Source of the DNA: Leucobacter komagatae
GTDB lineage: Bacteria > Actinomycetota > Actinomycetes > Actinomycetales > Microbacteriaceae
DNA: 64,000 bases
Direction of reading: 5' to 3'
Assembly: GCF_006716085.1 (NCBI RefSeq)
Contig: NZ_VFON01000001.1
Coordinates: forward strand, 806,001-870,000
Shown: positions 32,829-42,308 of the stretch, piece after piece
Numbering within the stretch: the stretch's first letter is position 1
How the letters are laid out: every line of letters starts with the position of its first letter
Made by a program: the position numbers and the translations under genes
The notes under the pieces: generated by a model
The model's input: only the letters and a program-made list of their open reading frames with translations
Databases searched by the model: none
Told to the model about the DNA's origin: nothing

Positions 32829-33872
32829 CTAGACGGTGGCCTCGGCGGGCGTTTCGGCGGGGATCATGTCGTGGGTCAACCGCTTCCGGAAGACCCAGTA
32901 CGTCCACGCCTGGTATGCGAGCACGAGCGGGAGCGTGAACACCGCAACCCACGTCATGAGTTCGAGCGTCTTCTGCGAGCTTGCTGCGCCGACGACACTC
33001 ATTGTGTTCTCGCCGCCGAACGTCGAGATCATGAGGTTCGGGAACAGCGCCGAGAAGATCGTGAGGAGCGCAAACGCGATTGTCACAGTGTTTCCGGCGA
33101 ATGCCCAACCCTCGCGACCGGCGAGGTTCGCAACCCAGCCACCGATGAGGGCGACTGCCGCGATGGCGGCGCAGGTGATGATGAGCCCGATGTTCGGGTT
33201 CGACAGGTTCATCACGATCGTCCAGACGAGGAAGGCGGCGGCGAGCACGATTGTCACGAGGCCAACGTTCTTGGCCATCTTGCGCGCGTTGTCACGCATC
33301 TCGCCGACGGTCTTCAGCGCGACGAACACGAGGCCGTGCGTGAAGCAGAGCAGCATCACGACGATGCCGCCGAGCAGCCCGTACGGGTTCAGCAGGGTGA
33401 GCAGCGTGCCCTCGTAGAGCCAGCCACCTCCCTCAACTGCGCGAATCGGCAGCCCCTGAACGAGGTTCGCAAACGCGACGCCCCACAGCAGCGGGGGTAG
33501 TACCGAACCCCAGAAGATGAACTGGTCAAACCAGCGGGTCCACTTGACGCCCTTGCGCTGGTGCCTGAACTCGAACGACACACCGCGGAGGATGAGCGCG
33601 ATCAAGATCAAGAGCAGCGCGAGGTAGAAGCCCGAGAACATCGTCGCGTACCACTCAGGGAACGCGGCAAACAGCGATGCGCCGGCCACGATGAGCCAGG
33701 TCTCGTTCAAGTCCCAGACCGGGCCAATGGTGTTGATCAGCACACGGCGATCAGTGTTCGTCTTTCCGAGGAAAGGCAGGGACATGCCTACACCGAAGTC
33801 GAACCCGTCGAGCACGAAGTACCCGATGAGCATGACGCCGACGATGAGGAACCATACGGTAGTCAATTCCAT
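32829..33872 (-). CDS. cydB: Cytochrome bd ubiquinol/menaquinol oxidase subunit II
   Basis: This 347-residue membrane subunit has nine or so helices. Typical CydB boxes are GYFVLDGFDFGVGM near the start, IGPVWDLNETWLI, and FEFRHQ. It pairs with CydA in the high-affinity, proton-pump-free terminal oxidase. The ATG lies 15 bp after the cydA stop. Confidence 0.95.
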   Translation of the reverse strand: MELTTVWFLIVGVMLIGYFVLDGFDFGVGMSLPFLGKTNTDRRVLINTIGPVWDLNETWLIVAGASLFAAFPEWYATMFSGFYLALLLILIALILRGVSFEFRHQRKGVKWTRWFDQFIFWGSVLPPLLWGVAFANLVQGLPIRAVEGGGWLYEGTLLTLLNPYGLLGGIVVMLLCFTHGLVFVALKTVGEMRDNARKMAKNVGLVTIVLAAAFLVWTIVMNLSNPNIGLIITCAAIAAVALIGGWVANLAGREGWAFAGNTVTIAFALLTIFSALFPNLMISTFGGENTMSVVGAASSQKTLELMTWVAVFTLPLVLAYQAWTYWVFRKRLTHDMIPAETPAEATV

Positions 33873-33887
33873 GATCTCTCTCCTTTC

Positions 33888-35354
33888 CTAGTAGACCGTC
33901 GCGAGCTGGTTCTGGTCGACTTCGCCGGAACCGTCGGTTCCGTCTCCGCCGCCCACACGAGCGATCTCAGGGGTTCCGGCCTTGACGGCCTTCACGATGA
34001 GACCGAACTCAACAACCGCGAGCGCACCGTAGACGATGGTGAAGGCCGCGAGTGAGACAAGCACGGCCCACCCGGGCACTCCCGGGGAGATGCCTTGTTC
34101 TGTCGTCATCACCCCAAACACGATCCAGGGCTGGCGGCCCATCTCGGTGAAGACCCAGCCAACGAGCGATGCGAGCATCGGCAGCGGCGCGGTCCAGATC
34201 GCAACGGTCCAGGTCCACTTCGGCAGCTCAATGTTGCCCTTGCGGGTGAGCCACAGGCCGACGACGGAGACGAGCGCGGCGATGGCACCGAGGCCGATCA
34301 TCCAGCGGAAGGCCCAGTAGGTGACCCACACGATCGGCACGAAGGAGCCGTCGGTCGGGCAGGTGAGCAGCGAGTCCGCACCGCCGCAGTACATCTGGGT
34401 GTACTCGGCCTGCAGATCGTTGATGCCTTCAACGGTGCCATCGAGGGAGTTCGTAGCGAGGAACGAGGCCAGGTACGGGATGCGCACCGAGAAGATCTCG
34501 TGCGCGCCATCCGGGGTACCGAGGCTGAACAGCGAGAACGACGCGTCGCGGCCCGAGGCCGTGTTGTACATCGCTTCCGCGGCTGCCATCTTCATCGGCT
34601 GCGTCTCGGTCATCACGAGGCCGAGCGAGTGGCCACTCAGGCCGACGCCGATGAACGAGATGATGTTCGTCCAGGCGCCGAAGCGGAGCGTGGTGCGCAT
34701 CTCGTCAACGAACTGATTGCGCTTCAGGTGCCACGCAGCGACCGACACGAGCACAACGCCCGCGAACATGAGCGACGCGAAGATGGTGTGCGGGAACTGG
34801 GTGAGCGCGACGGGGTTCAGGAGGACATCGCTGATGCTCTCGAGCTCGGCACGCCCACGCTCCTCGTTCAGCACGAACCCCTCAGGGTTCTGCATGAACG
34901 CGTTTGCGGCGAGGATGAAGTAGGCCGACAGCACCGTGCCAATCCAGGTGAACCAGATCGTCATGAGGTGGATCTTCTTCGGCAGCTTGTCCCAGCCGAA
35001 GATCCAGAGGCCGATAAACGTCGCCTCGAAGAAGAAGGCGATGAGGCCCTCCATAGCGAGCGGGGCGCCAAAGATGTCGCCGACGAAGCGGGAGTAGTTC
35101 GACCAGTTCATGCCGAACTGGAACTCCTGCACGATGCCGGTCACAACGCCCATCGCGAAGTTGATGAGGAATACCTTGCCAAACAGCTTGGTGAGGCGGA
35201 GGTACTTCTCCTTGCCTGTCCGTACCCACGCCGTCTGCAGGATGGCGACGAGCAGCGCCATTCCGATGGTGAGGGGCACGAAAATGAAGTGATACAGGGT
35301 GGTCAACCCGAATTGCCAGCGCGCGAGCGCTACGGGGTCGAGAAACTCATTCAT
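33888..35354 (-). CDS. cydA: Cytochrome bd oxidase subunit I
   Basis: This 488-residue haem-bearing subunit has FGLTTLYHFIFVPLTIG (His ligand of haem b595), TQFPHTIFASLMFAG (His ligand of b558) and GRQPWIVFGVMTTE (Met ligand region), with GWVFTEMGRQ nearby. The periplasmic Q-loop is short, as usual outside proteobacteria. The ATG at 35354 has AGGAGAACAA upstream; an in-frame extension to 35402 lacks that. It is the first gene of the operon, giving oxygen scavenging under microaerobic or stressed growth. Confidence 0.95.
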   Translation of the reverse strand: MNEFLDPVALARWQFGLTTLYHFIFVPLTIGMALLVAILQTAWVRTGKEKYLRLTKLFGKVFLINFAMGVVTGIVQEFQFGMNWSNYSRFVGDIFGAPLAMEGLIAFFFEATFIGLWIFGWDKLPKKIHLMTIWFTWIGTVLSAYFILAANAFMQNPEGFVLNEERGRAELESISDVLLNPVALTQFPHTIFASLMFAGVVLVSVAAWHLKRNQFVDEMRTTLRFGAWTNIISFIGVGLSGHSLGLVMTETQPMKMAAAEAMYNTASGRDASFSLFSLGTPDGAHEIFSVRIPYLASFLATNSLDGTVEGINDLQAEYTQMYCGGADSLLTCPTDGSFVPIVWVTYWAFRWMIGLGAIAALVSVVGLWLTRKGNIELPKWTWTVAIWTAPLPMLASLVGWVFTEMGRQPWIVFGVMTTEQGISPGVPGWAVLVSLAAFTIVYGALAVVEFGLIVKAVKAGTPEIARVGGGDGTDGSGEVDQNQLATVY

Positions 35355-35468
35355 TTGTTCTCCTATAACCAGGAGAGGAGCGCTCACTACGCAGGAACGC
35401 ATTACTCCCGTAGGAATTCCCTACGGGCGGGTGTGCCCGCGGGGCGCTGGTAAACACCAACTGTTGTC

Positions 35469-35524
35469 AGTATATGCAAGCTGAGAGTTCCCTGCGAATC
35501 CGTTTTGACGTCAAGATTCTTTGC
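35469..35524 (-). promoter_or_regulatory. Upstream region of cydA with palindrome and -10-like box
   Basis: On the minus strand TGCATATACT gives an extended -10 (35474-35469). Upstream of it lies the palindrome TTGACGTCAA (35515-35524), a possible regulator site. No good -35 is visible. The -10 is about 115 bp from the cydA start. Confidence 0.3.
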
Positions 35525-35572
35525 CTCGCGGGCCAGCGCGAGCACGCAGGCGATTCGTCATACACTGGCTAG

Positions 35573-36625
35573 GTGACTTCGCCAGACGACATGCCTGACA
35601 GCCGCCCCCGTTTCGCGGCGCGGTTCGAGGATCGTATGCACCGTCGTCGTGCCAAGCAGGCGGTGAAGCGGGGCAAGACCCCGTCGGTCATCCCCTACAT
35701 CGGGTACGGAACAACGGAGTGGGTACGCGTACTCGGCCGCGTACTCTACCTGCGCCCCGACACGAGCGAGCACTCGCGGTTCAGGCCTGACGTGCAGGAG
35801 GTGTCACGCGTACGCGGGTGGCGCACCTTCACGAGCGTCTACGTGCCGTACCAGCGGGTCACTGTGCTCGTTGACAACGTCCCCGCCGCAGAGGTCGTCG
35901 CTGACCGCGGCGGCGTCATCGACTCGATCGTGCGCGTCTCCCTCACCGCAGGGTGGCACACCGTCACACTGCAGGTGAGCGAGGACGAGGCCGCGCACGC
36001 GCCCGTGAAGATCGTCGACCCCACGGCGCGCCTCGGCGTGCTGTCGGACGTCGACGACACCGTGCTCATCACGGCGCTCCCGAAGCCGTTCGTTGCGGCA
36101 TGGAACAGTTTCGTGCTTGACGAGACCGCGCGGCGCGCGACCCCCGGAATGCCCGTGCTCTACGACCGGCTGACGAAGAAACACACGGGCTCGCCCTTCA
36201 TCTATCTCTCCACCGGCGCGTGGAATGCCGCGCCAGCCCTCTCGCGGTTCCTCGCGCGCAACCTCTACCCGATGGGCCCCCTTCTCCTCACTGACTGGGG
36301 CCCCACCCACGACCGCTGGTTCCGCAGCGGCCGCGAGCACAAGCAGCGCGAACTCAAGCGGCTCGCCCGCGAGTTCCCCGGGGTGCGCTGGATCCTCTTC
36401 GGTGACGACGGCCAGCACGATGAGGCGCTCTACGCCGAGTTCGCCCGCGACCACCCCGAAAACGTTGCCGCGGTCGCAATCAGACAGCTCTCCGTCGGGC
36501 AGGCAGTGCTCGCGGGCGGCCGTTCCAAGGCCAAGCAGCACAAAGACGCCAGCGGAGTTCCCTGGGTGTACGGGCCCGACGGCGCGACGCTGAGCGAGGA
36601 GCTCACGAAACTCGGCCTTCTATGA
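35573..36625 (+). CDS. App1-type phosphatidate phosphatase family protein (DUF2183)
   Basis: This 350-residue protein has an N-terminal beta domain (about 40-150) and a HAD-like catalytic domain with LSDVDDTVLIT (DxDxT), IYLSTGAWN, the invariant lysine segment REHKQRELKRLA and ILFGDDGQHDE. This matches App1/DUF2183 proteins; yeast App1 is a Mg-dependent phosphatidate phosphatase. The GTG start at 35573 follows an intergenic region shared with the divergent cydA. Its stop overlaps the next gene (ATGA). Confidence 0.82.
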   Translation: MTSPDDMPDSRPRFAARFEDRMHRRRAKQAVKRGKTPSVIPYIGYGTTEWVRVLGRVLYLRPDTSEHSRFRPDVQEVSRVRGWRTFTSVYVPYQRVTVLVDNVPAAEVVADRGGVIDSIVRVSLTAGWHTVTLQVSEDEAAHAPVKIVDPTARLGVLSDVDDTVLITALPKPFVAAWNSFVLDETARRATPGMPVLYDRLTKKHTGSPFIYLSTGAWNAAPALSRFLARNLYPMGPLLLTDWGPTHDRWFRSGREHKQRELKRLAREFPGVRWILFGDDGQHDEALYAEFARDHPENVAAVAIRQLSVGQAVLAGGRSKAKQHKDASGVPWVYGPDGATLSEELTKLGLL

Positions 36626-37707
36626 GCGAGTCATCAGCTGCCAGGTGGAAGCGCGCCGAGCAGCGGGTCACCGGCAGGTTCACGACGGCCGAGCGGCCTC
36701 CGGCGCTGCAGCTCGCCAAGGCCGGCGGCGCGGCGGTGCTCAGCTGGTTCGTCTGCTTGCTGTTCTTCCCCGGATCGCTGCCGATGTTTGGCGCGATTGC
36801 CGCTCTCATCGTCGTGCAGGAGAGCGTCGACCAGTCCCTCACAAAGGGCATTGAGCGCGTCGTCGGCGTGCTCTTCGGGGTGTCGGTCGCGCTCGGCGCG
36901 GGTGCGCTGTTCGGGACAAGCTCGTGGCTGTTCATCGCCGCGATCCTCGTCTCCATGGGCGTCGGCTGGCTCCTGCGCATGAGCGCCACCTCGACCAATC
37001 AGATCGCGATCTCCGCGATGCTCATGATCGCGCTCGGCGGCTCCGAGATCGGCTACGGCGTCGAGCGGCTCGTCGAGACGGCGATCGGCGCGGCGATCGG
37101 GGTCGCGGTGAACGCGATCATCGCGGCGCCGGTGCGCACCGGCGCAATGCACGACGAGATCATCTCGCTCACGGAAAACGCGGCTCGAGCTCTGGATCGG
37201 TTGGCGGACGCGCTCGAAACGCCGAGAGACGACGCATGGCTTGAGGACATGCTCGAGTCGGCGCGCGAACTCCACGAGGAGCGCGCGGCGGTGCACGCGG
37301 CGCTCCGGCGCGCTCGCGAAAGCCTGCGGCTGAACCCAAGGAGCCGCAGGCACATGCGGCAGCTGCTCGAAGACGACGCCCTGTTCCAGCGGGTGCAGCC
37401 GATCGTCACCCAGGTCATCGGCATGTCGCGTGCGCTCTACGATCTCTACGACGCGGAGCTCGTGGAGGATCCGTCGGTCATCGGGATGCGCCGCGAGATT
37501 CGGCGCGCCGCTCACGACCTCGCGCTGCTCGGCACGGCGGCCGCCGACGCGGCCAGCGCGACCGAAACGAGCACGGCCCCGGAACCGCCGGCGCTCACTG
37601 CGCCGTACACGATTCCGAGGCCGCCACCCAGGCACTGGGTGCTCATCGGGTCACTCATGGAGGATCTCCGCCGCGTGCGCGGCAGGATCACCGGAGAGCT
37701 CGACTAG
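36622..37707 (+). CDS. FUSC/aromatic acid exporter-like membrane protein
   Basis: This 361-residue protein has a hydrophobic N-terminal region with about six helices (residues 30-170: GAIAALIVVQESVDQSLTKG is the family hallmark) and a cytosolic helical C-terminal part (170-310) with a proline-rich tail. FUSC/ArAE proteins are linked to export of aromatic acids or envelope stress; the substrate is unknown here. It is translationally coupled to the App1-like gene. Its stop overlaps the convergent yceI stop in the same CTAG. Confidence 0.8.
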   Translation: MSESSAARWKRAEQRVTGRFTTAERPPALQLAKAGGAAVLSWFVCLLFFPGSLPMFGAIAALIVVQESVDQSLTKGIERVVGVLFGVSVALGAGALFGTSSWLFIAAILVSMGVGWLLRMSATSTNQIAISAMLMIALGGSEIGYGVERLVETAIGAAIGVAVNAIIAAPVRTGAMHDEIISLTENAARALDRLADALETPRDDAWLEDMLESARELHEERAAVHAALRRARESLRLNPRSRRHMRQLLEDDALFQRVQPIVTQVIGMSRALYDLYDAELVEDPSVIGMRREIRRAAHDLALLGTAAADAASATETSTAPEPPALTAPYTIPRPPPRHWVLIGSLMEDLRRVRGRITGELD

Positions 37708-38261
37708 CTAACGAGCGCCGCCTGCACGTCGATGGTAATCGTCACATCGTCGCCGAGCAGGAAGCCGCCCTTTTCGAGGGGCGCGTTCCAGGTGAGGCCG
37801 AAGTCCTCGCGCTTCACGACCGACTTCGCGGTGAAGCCCGCCTTGTAGTTGCCGTACGGGTCCTCGCCGAAGCCGCCGAACTCGAAGTCGAACGTGACGG
37901 GCTTCGTCACGCCGCGCATGGTGAGGTCACCGTCAACCTTGAAGTCGCCGTCAACAACGCGCACGCCGTTCGAGGTGAAGGTGAGCTGCGGGAACTGCTC
38001 AGCCTCGAAGAAGTCGCCGGTGCGGAGGTGGCCGTCGCGGTTCTTCTCGTTTGTGTTCACCGAGACGACCTCTGCGGTTGCGGTAACCGTCGAGTCGAGC
38101 GGGTTCTCGCCTGTCACGAAGGTCGCGTCGAAGTCCTCGAACTTGCCCTTCACCTTGCTGATCGCGAGGTGGCGGATCGAGAAGCCGACCTCGGAGTGCG
38201 TGGCGTCAATCTTCCAGGTGCCTGCGCGGTAGCCGGGGATCTGATCTGCGGTGAGCGTCAT
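37704..38261 (-). CDS. YceI family lipid-binding protein
   Basis: This 185-residue protein has the YceI lipocalin-like pattern: GTWKIDATHSEVGFSIRHL, VKGKFEDFDATF, HLRTGDFFEAEQFPQLTF, VDGDLTMRGVTKPV and RTDFGL-like KREDFGLTWN. Members bind isoprenoids or quinone-like lipids. There is no signal peptide, so it is cytosolic. AAAGGTAATC precedes the ATG. It is monocistronic. Confidence 0.92.
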   Translation of the reverse strand: MTLTADQIPGYRAGTWKIDATHSEVGFSIRHLAISKVKGKFEDFDATFVTGENPLDSTVTATAEVVSVNTNEKNRDGHLRTGDFFEAEQFPQLTFTSNGVRVVDGDFKVDGDLTMRGVTKPVTFDFEFGGFGEDPYGNYKAGFTAKSVVKREDFGLTWNAPLEKGGFLLGDDVTITIDVQAALVS

Positions 38262-38618
38262 GTGAGATTACCTTTCAAAAACGTGTCCAGCGCCAAGCGT
38301 TGTCACTGCTGACTGCCGCTGCTGGTTGCCACTAAGTTGGCGTCCGGGATCTTGCGGACACAGAGAACAACTTACATGCAGACGCATCTATTCCCGGATT
38401 CTTGAAAATCTTTTTAGGTGGTGCTGTGCGTGGGCTGGCGGGCGTGCACTGGGCGCCCTGGCGCCCCGGCGTCCTGGCGCCCTGGCACCTGGGCACCCCG
38501 CGCGCCGTTCTGACGCTCCGCGGAACAGACGCACCTCAACCTTGGCTCTTAACACCGCCCGCAACCTCCGGCTCTCAAAATCCGGCCCGCGACCTCCGCC
38601 CGCAACCTCCGTCCCGCA

Positions 38619-38671
38619 AATTCTCTATTGCACCCCAAATGTTCCGGGTATTTGGGGCGCAATAGAGAATT
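38619..38671. repeat. Long intergenic hairpin
   Basis: Positions 38619-38640 and 38650-38671 form a 22-bp stem with one mismatch and a 9-base loop; the arm starts AATTCTCTATTGC. It lies in a 600-bp gene-free stretch (38262-38862) between yceI and gatD. The other parts of that gap hold GC-rich runs of GGCGCCCTGG-like repeats (about 38447-38500) and the tandem repeat below. Confidence 0.7.
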
Positions 38672-38689
38672 CGGGGCGAATGGAGGCGA

Positions 38690-38818
38690 ACGGGGGCGGG
38701 ACGAGAAACTACCGACACCAGCTCCGGGCGCGAACGAGGCGGGGCGGGAAGGCGCCCACACCAGCTCCGGGTAAACGAGGGCGGGACGGGAAACCGCCGA
38801 CACCAATTCGGGCGTGCC
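38690..38818. repeat. Three tandem imperfect repeats of about 43 bp
   Basis: Units begin at 38690, 38734 and 38775 with ACG(A/G)GG and contain CGGG(A/G)CG(A/G)GAA and ACACCA-CTCCGGG blocks. They are noncoding and lie downstream of gatD. The function is unknown. Confidence 0.6.
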
Positions 38819-38862
38819 ACCGCCCATGCGTGCGGGCCCAGTGCGCCTAGCCGGGGCGTTGC

Positions 38863-39588
38863 CTAGCGGGGGCGGCGCTTTGCGCTCGCGCGAGCCCGCT
38901 CAACCGTTGGGTCGACGCTGGCTACCGGCTCAAACGAACCGTAGCGGCGCAGCGCGGCCGTCTCGATAAGAAAGTCACTGATGGCCGGGTTCTTCGGCAG
39001 CAGCGACCCGTGAAGGTAGCTCCCGATGACGTTTCCGGTGCGCGCGCCCTCAGTCCCGTCGTCGGGGTTGTTGCCCGCGCCCTGCGTCACCCGGCCGAGC
39101 GGCTCGGAGGCTTCGCCAAGCACGGTGAAGCCGCTGTGGTTCTCGTAGCCGATGATCTCCCCGAAGTCTGCGGATTCGACGACGACGTTGCCGATCATCC
39201 GTTCCGCACCTCCGCGGGTCTCGACGTCGAGCACGCCAATGCCCTCAAGCGTCGCGCCCGAGGCCGTGACGAAGCGGTGGCCAAAGAGCTGGTAGAGGCC
39301 GCAGATGACGAGCATGGGAGTTCCCGCATCAGCGAGCTCACGGAACTGCCCGGCCCGGCCCGCGAGGTCCGCCGCGACCCGCGCCTGGCCGGAATCCTGC
39401 CCGCCACCGCCGATCACGATGTCGATGTGCTCGGGGAGCTCATCGCCGACATTCAGGTCGATCACGCGCGGCTCGTAGCCGTGAGCGCTGGCCCTGCGGG
39501 TGAGCGACAGGATGTTTCCCCGGTCACCGTAGATGTTCATGTCGCGCGGGTAGAGCGAGACGATCACGAGTTCAGGCTTGTCTGACAT
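38863..39588 (-). CDS. gatD: Lipid II isoglutaminyl synthase, glutamine amidotransferase subunit GatD
   Basis: This 241-residue class I-type amidotransferase delivers ammonia to MurT, which amidates D-glutamate of the peptidoglycan stem. The nucleophile is in LVICGLYQLFG, with DIVIGGGGQDSGQ upstream and the catalytic histidine in IGSYLHGSLLPKNP. The ATG overlaps the murT stop (TAATG). The C-terminal basic tail (ERARASAKRRPR) is extra. Confidence 0.93.
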   Translation of the reverse strand: MSDKPELVIVSLYPRDMNIYGDRGNILSLTRRASAHGYEPRVIDLNVGDELPEHIDIVIGGGGQDSGQARVAADLAGRAGQFRELADAGTPMLVICGLYQLFGHRFVTASGATLEGIGVLDVETRGGAERMIGNVVVESADFGEIIGYENHSGFTVLGEASEPLGRVTQGAGNNPDDGTEGARTGNVIGSYLHGSLLPKNPAISDFLIETAALRRYGSFEPVASVDPTVERARASAKRRPR

Positions 39589-40931
39589 TAGATCTCCTCC
39601 ACGTCGGTGATCTCAGAGAGCCGCTTCCGCAGGCCGAGCATCGCAGTGTAGGTGCAGTAGATGCGGCGCGGCCGCCCCTGGGTCTGCGCCCGGAACGAGC
39701 TGAGCGCTGCACCGAGGTCTTCTTCCACCGAGCCGACGGGAACGTCGTCGTGTTCGAGCCGCAGCGCCATGTCCCAGGCCCGCGTGCCGGTGACGGTGTC
39801 GACTCCCCCGGCGCGGAGGGTTTCAAAGTCGACGTCCCACAGCCACGACATGTCGCGGCCATCAGCGTATTGGTCGTTCACGGCGATCATCACGGCGACG
39901 CCCTCAGCGTCAAACGACGCGAGTCCGAGGCGGAACCCGGCGGGGTTTTTCACCAGCACGAGCTCGAGCGGCTGGCCGTCGAGTTCGAGTTTCTCGCCGC
40001 GGCCGAACGCCGGGCGCACCGTCGACAGCGCTTCAAGCACCTCGGTCGTGCGAGCGCTCGTGTCGGCCCCCTCCGCGACCGCTCGCTCAAGCACCGCGCG
40101 CACGGTGACGAGCGCCGCGGCTGCGTTGTACGTGTTGTAGAGGCCCTCGAGCTGCAACGGCGTCGAGTGCGCCTCGCCGTCAATCAGGAAGGTCGCCGCG
40201 TTCTTGCCGAGTTCGAGCAGGGTGACGTCAGCTGCCCCACGGGTGTCGGTGGCTGGGTCGGTGGCAGCGTCCCCAGCAGCCTGGCCCGGCACGACGTGGA
40301 AGTCGTCGTCGCCGGGGAATGTGCTGAGGAGCGCGGGCGCGAGGCCGAACTCGCGCACCTCGGGGCCGGATCCTGCCGCGGCGCGCTCGCGGGTGCGGTC
40401 GCCGATCTCTGCGATGAGTCGGTCCTCACGGTTCACGACGAGCACGTCGGTCGTCGCGTCGGCGATGCGCTGCAGGTAGCGCGCCGTCGTGTCGATCTCG
40501 CCGAAGCGGTCGAGCTGGTCGCGTAGCACGTTGAGGAGCAGCGTGAAGCGCGGCTTCACGCGCTCGATGAAGAACATGGCGTGTGCTTCATCGAGTTCGA
40601 GCACCGCGACGTCGGCCTGGAGCTTCCCGGCCGCCGTGCTCTCGCCGATCATCGCCGCGACGACGCCCCGGGAGAAGTTCGACCCTGTCTTGTTCGTGAA
40701 GACGGTCAGCCCCTGCGCCTCGAGCATCTCGACGATCATTTTCGTCGTCGTGGTCTTGCCGTTCGTGCCGCTCACGGCGATGACGCCGAGCGGCAGGCGG
40801 GCGAGCCCCCGAGCCATGAAGCCGGGGTCGAGCCGCTCGACAACGAGGCCGGGCAGTGCAGAGCCGCCGCCTCGGAGTCGCGCGGCTGCTCGCACCGCTT
40901 TACCGACCGCAGCCGAGAAAAAATCACGCAT
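39588..40931 (-). CDS. murT: Lipid II isoglutaminyl synthase subunit MurT
   Basis: This 447-residue Mur-ligase-like ATPase activates the D-glutamate carboxylate of lipid II. It has VIAVSGTNGKTTTTKMI, VLELDEAHAMFFI, LLNVLRDQLDRFGE and a C-terminal DUF1727 domain (LVLVKNPAGF, SWLWDVDFE, RIYCTYTAML). The middle region that carries a four-cysteine zinc ribbon in staphylococcal and pneumococcal MurT here reads without any cysteine; the whole protein has only one. It starts 9 bp after trmD and overlaps gatD. Confidence 0.93.
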   Translation of the reverse strand: MRDFFSAAVGKAVRAAARLRGGGSALPGLVVERLDPGFMARGLARLPLGVIAVSGTNGKTTTTKMIVEMLEAQGLTVFTNKTGSNFSRGVVAAMIGESTAAGKLQADVAVLELDEAHAMFFIERVKPRFTLLLNVLRDQLDRFGEIDTTARYLQRIADATTDVLVVNREDRLIAEIGDRTRERAAAGSGPEVREFGLAPALLSTFPGDDDFHVVPGQAAGDAATDPATDTRGAADVTLLELGKNAATFLIDGEAHSTPLQLEGLYNTYNAAAALVTVRAVLERAVAEGADTSARTTEVLEALSTVRPAFGRGEKLELDGQPLELVLVKNPAGFRLGLASFDAEGVAVMIAVNDQYADGRDMSWLWDVDFETLRAGGVDTVTGTRAWDMALRLEHDDVPVGSVEEDLGAALSSFRAQTQGRPRRIYCTYTAMLGLRKRLSEITDVEEI

Positions 40932-40940
40932 GGATCAAGA

Positions 40941-41684
40941 TTAGTCGCCCAGCAGGTCAGGCCGAACACGGCGCGTGCGTTCGACGCTCTGTTCGTGGCG
41001 CCACGCATCGATCGCGGCGTGATTTCCGGAGAGCAGTACGTCGGGCACGCGGCGGCCTCGCCACTCGGCGGGCTTCGTGTAGCTCGGGTACTCGAGGAGC
41101 CCCGCCTCGTGCGATTCTTCGACGAGGCTGTCGGGGTTTCCCACGACGCCCGGCAGCAGCCTGCCAATGGCCTCGACCATCGCAATCGAGGCGACCTCTC
41201 CCCCATTGAGCACGTAGTCACCGATACTCACGAGCCGAACACGGCCGCGCTCAGCGTACTCTTCGAAGACGCGCTGGTCGATGCCCTCGTAACGGCCGCA
41301 GCCGAACACCAGGTGTTGCTCGTGCGCGAGTTCGCGCGCCATCGCCTGGGTAAACACCTCACCTGCGGGTGAGGGGAAGATGATGAGCGGCTCGGCCGCG
41401 GGCTCAGCCAGAGGCTGCTCGCCAGCCTCGGAAGCCGCGTCACTACCGGCGCCAGCACCCACGAGGATCCCGTCGAGTGCCGCACCCCACGGCTCCGGCT
41501 TCATCACCATGCCGGCACCCCCGCCGGTCGGCGTGTCGTCGACCGTGCGGTGCTTGTCGTGCGCCGAGTCGCGCAGGTCGTGCACGTGCAGGTCGATGAG
41601 GCCCCGGTCGCGAGCCTTCCCCATGAGCGAGAGCTCGAGGGCATCGAAGTACCCCGGGAAGATCGTGACGACGTCGATCCTCAC
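40941..41684 (-). CDS. trmD: tRNA (guanine-N1-)-methyltransferase
   Basis: This 247-residue SPOUT enzyme makes m1G37 in tRNAs. Motifs are [44 protein letters not shown] and [11 protein letters not shown]. The GTG start is used because it overlaps the rimM stop (GTGA) and the family begins there. An alanine/glutamate-rich insertion of about 25 residues (after [10 protein letters not shown]) interrupts the fold before IIFPSPAG. Confidence 0.94.
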   Translation of the reverse strand: MRIDVVTIFPGYFDALELSLMGKARDRGLIDLHVHDLRDSAHDKHRTVDDTPTGGGAGMVMKPEPWGAALDGILVGAGAGSDAASEAGEQPLAEPAAEPLIIFPSPAGEVFTQAMARELAHEQHLVFGCGRYEGIDQRVFEEYAERGRVRLVSIGDYVLNGGEVASIAMVEAIGRLLPGVVGNPDSLVEESHEAGLLEYPSYTKPAEWRGRRVPDVLLSGNHAAIDAWRHEQSVERTRRVRPDLLGD

Positions 41685-42307
41685 GCGCCGGCCCCCGGGT
41701 TCTGCGTGCCGTCTTCGATCGCGCCTTCGCCGAACAGGCCGGCCGGAGGGGTCATTGTCACGATCCCGGCCTCGAGGTCGACCGACGGAACGATCGCCTC
41801 GACGAACGGAACCAGCACGGTGCCTGTGGGTGTCGCGACGGCGAGCAGATCCTGCGCGGGAAAGTGCTGGATCTCTGCGACGGTGCCAAGTTTCTCGGTA
41901 CCGCCGTCGTCCGTGGCCTGCACGACGTCGAGCCCGACGAGCTCGTGGGCGTACCACGCGTTCTCCTCGGAGCCGGCGGCAACCTGCTGCTCATCGATCC
42001 ACAGAATCGCGCGCACGATGCTTTCGGCGGCGGTGCGGTCGGGCACCTCGGCGAAGAAGCCGACGGGCATGCTGTTGAACCACCGCAGCTCGCGAAGCTC
42101 GATGGTCTTGCCGAACCACTCCGAGTCCTCAGGGACCTGCAGGTGGAAGGTCGCGCCGGGAACGAAGCGGAGGTCGGGATTGTCCGTGAACATCTCGAGC
42201 TTCACGCCGCCCTTGAGCCCGTGGGGCTTCGTCAGTCGTCCGACACGCAAACTCCCCGCCCCGCTAGCGGGACGGGGAGCCTGCGCACGCTTAGGAGCGT
42301 CTGCCAT
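41681..42307 (-). CDS. rimM: 16S rRNA processing protein RimM
   Basis: This 208-residue ribosome maturation factor assists 30S head assembly. It has [19 protein letters not shown] at the start of the RimM domain and a PRC-barrel with [18 protein letters not shown] and [12 protein letters not shown]. The N- and C-terminal Ala/Gly tails are poorly conserved. It begins 1 bp after khpA ends. Confidence 0.94.
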   Translation of the reverse strand: MADAPKRAQAPRPASGAGSLRVGRLTKPHGLKGGVKLEMFTDNPDLRFVPGATFHLQVPEDSEWFGKTIELRELRWFNSMPVGFFAEVPDRTAAESIVRAILWIDEQQVAAGSEENAWYAHELVGLDVVQATDDGGTEKLGTVAEIQHFPAQDLLAVATPTGTVLVPFVEAIVPSVDLEAGIVTMTPPAGLFGEGAIEDGTQNPGAGA

Positions 42308-42308
42308 A

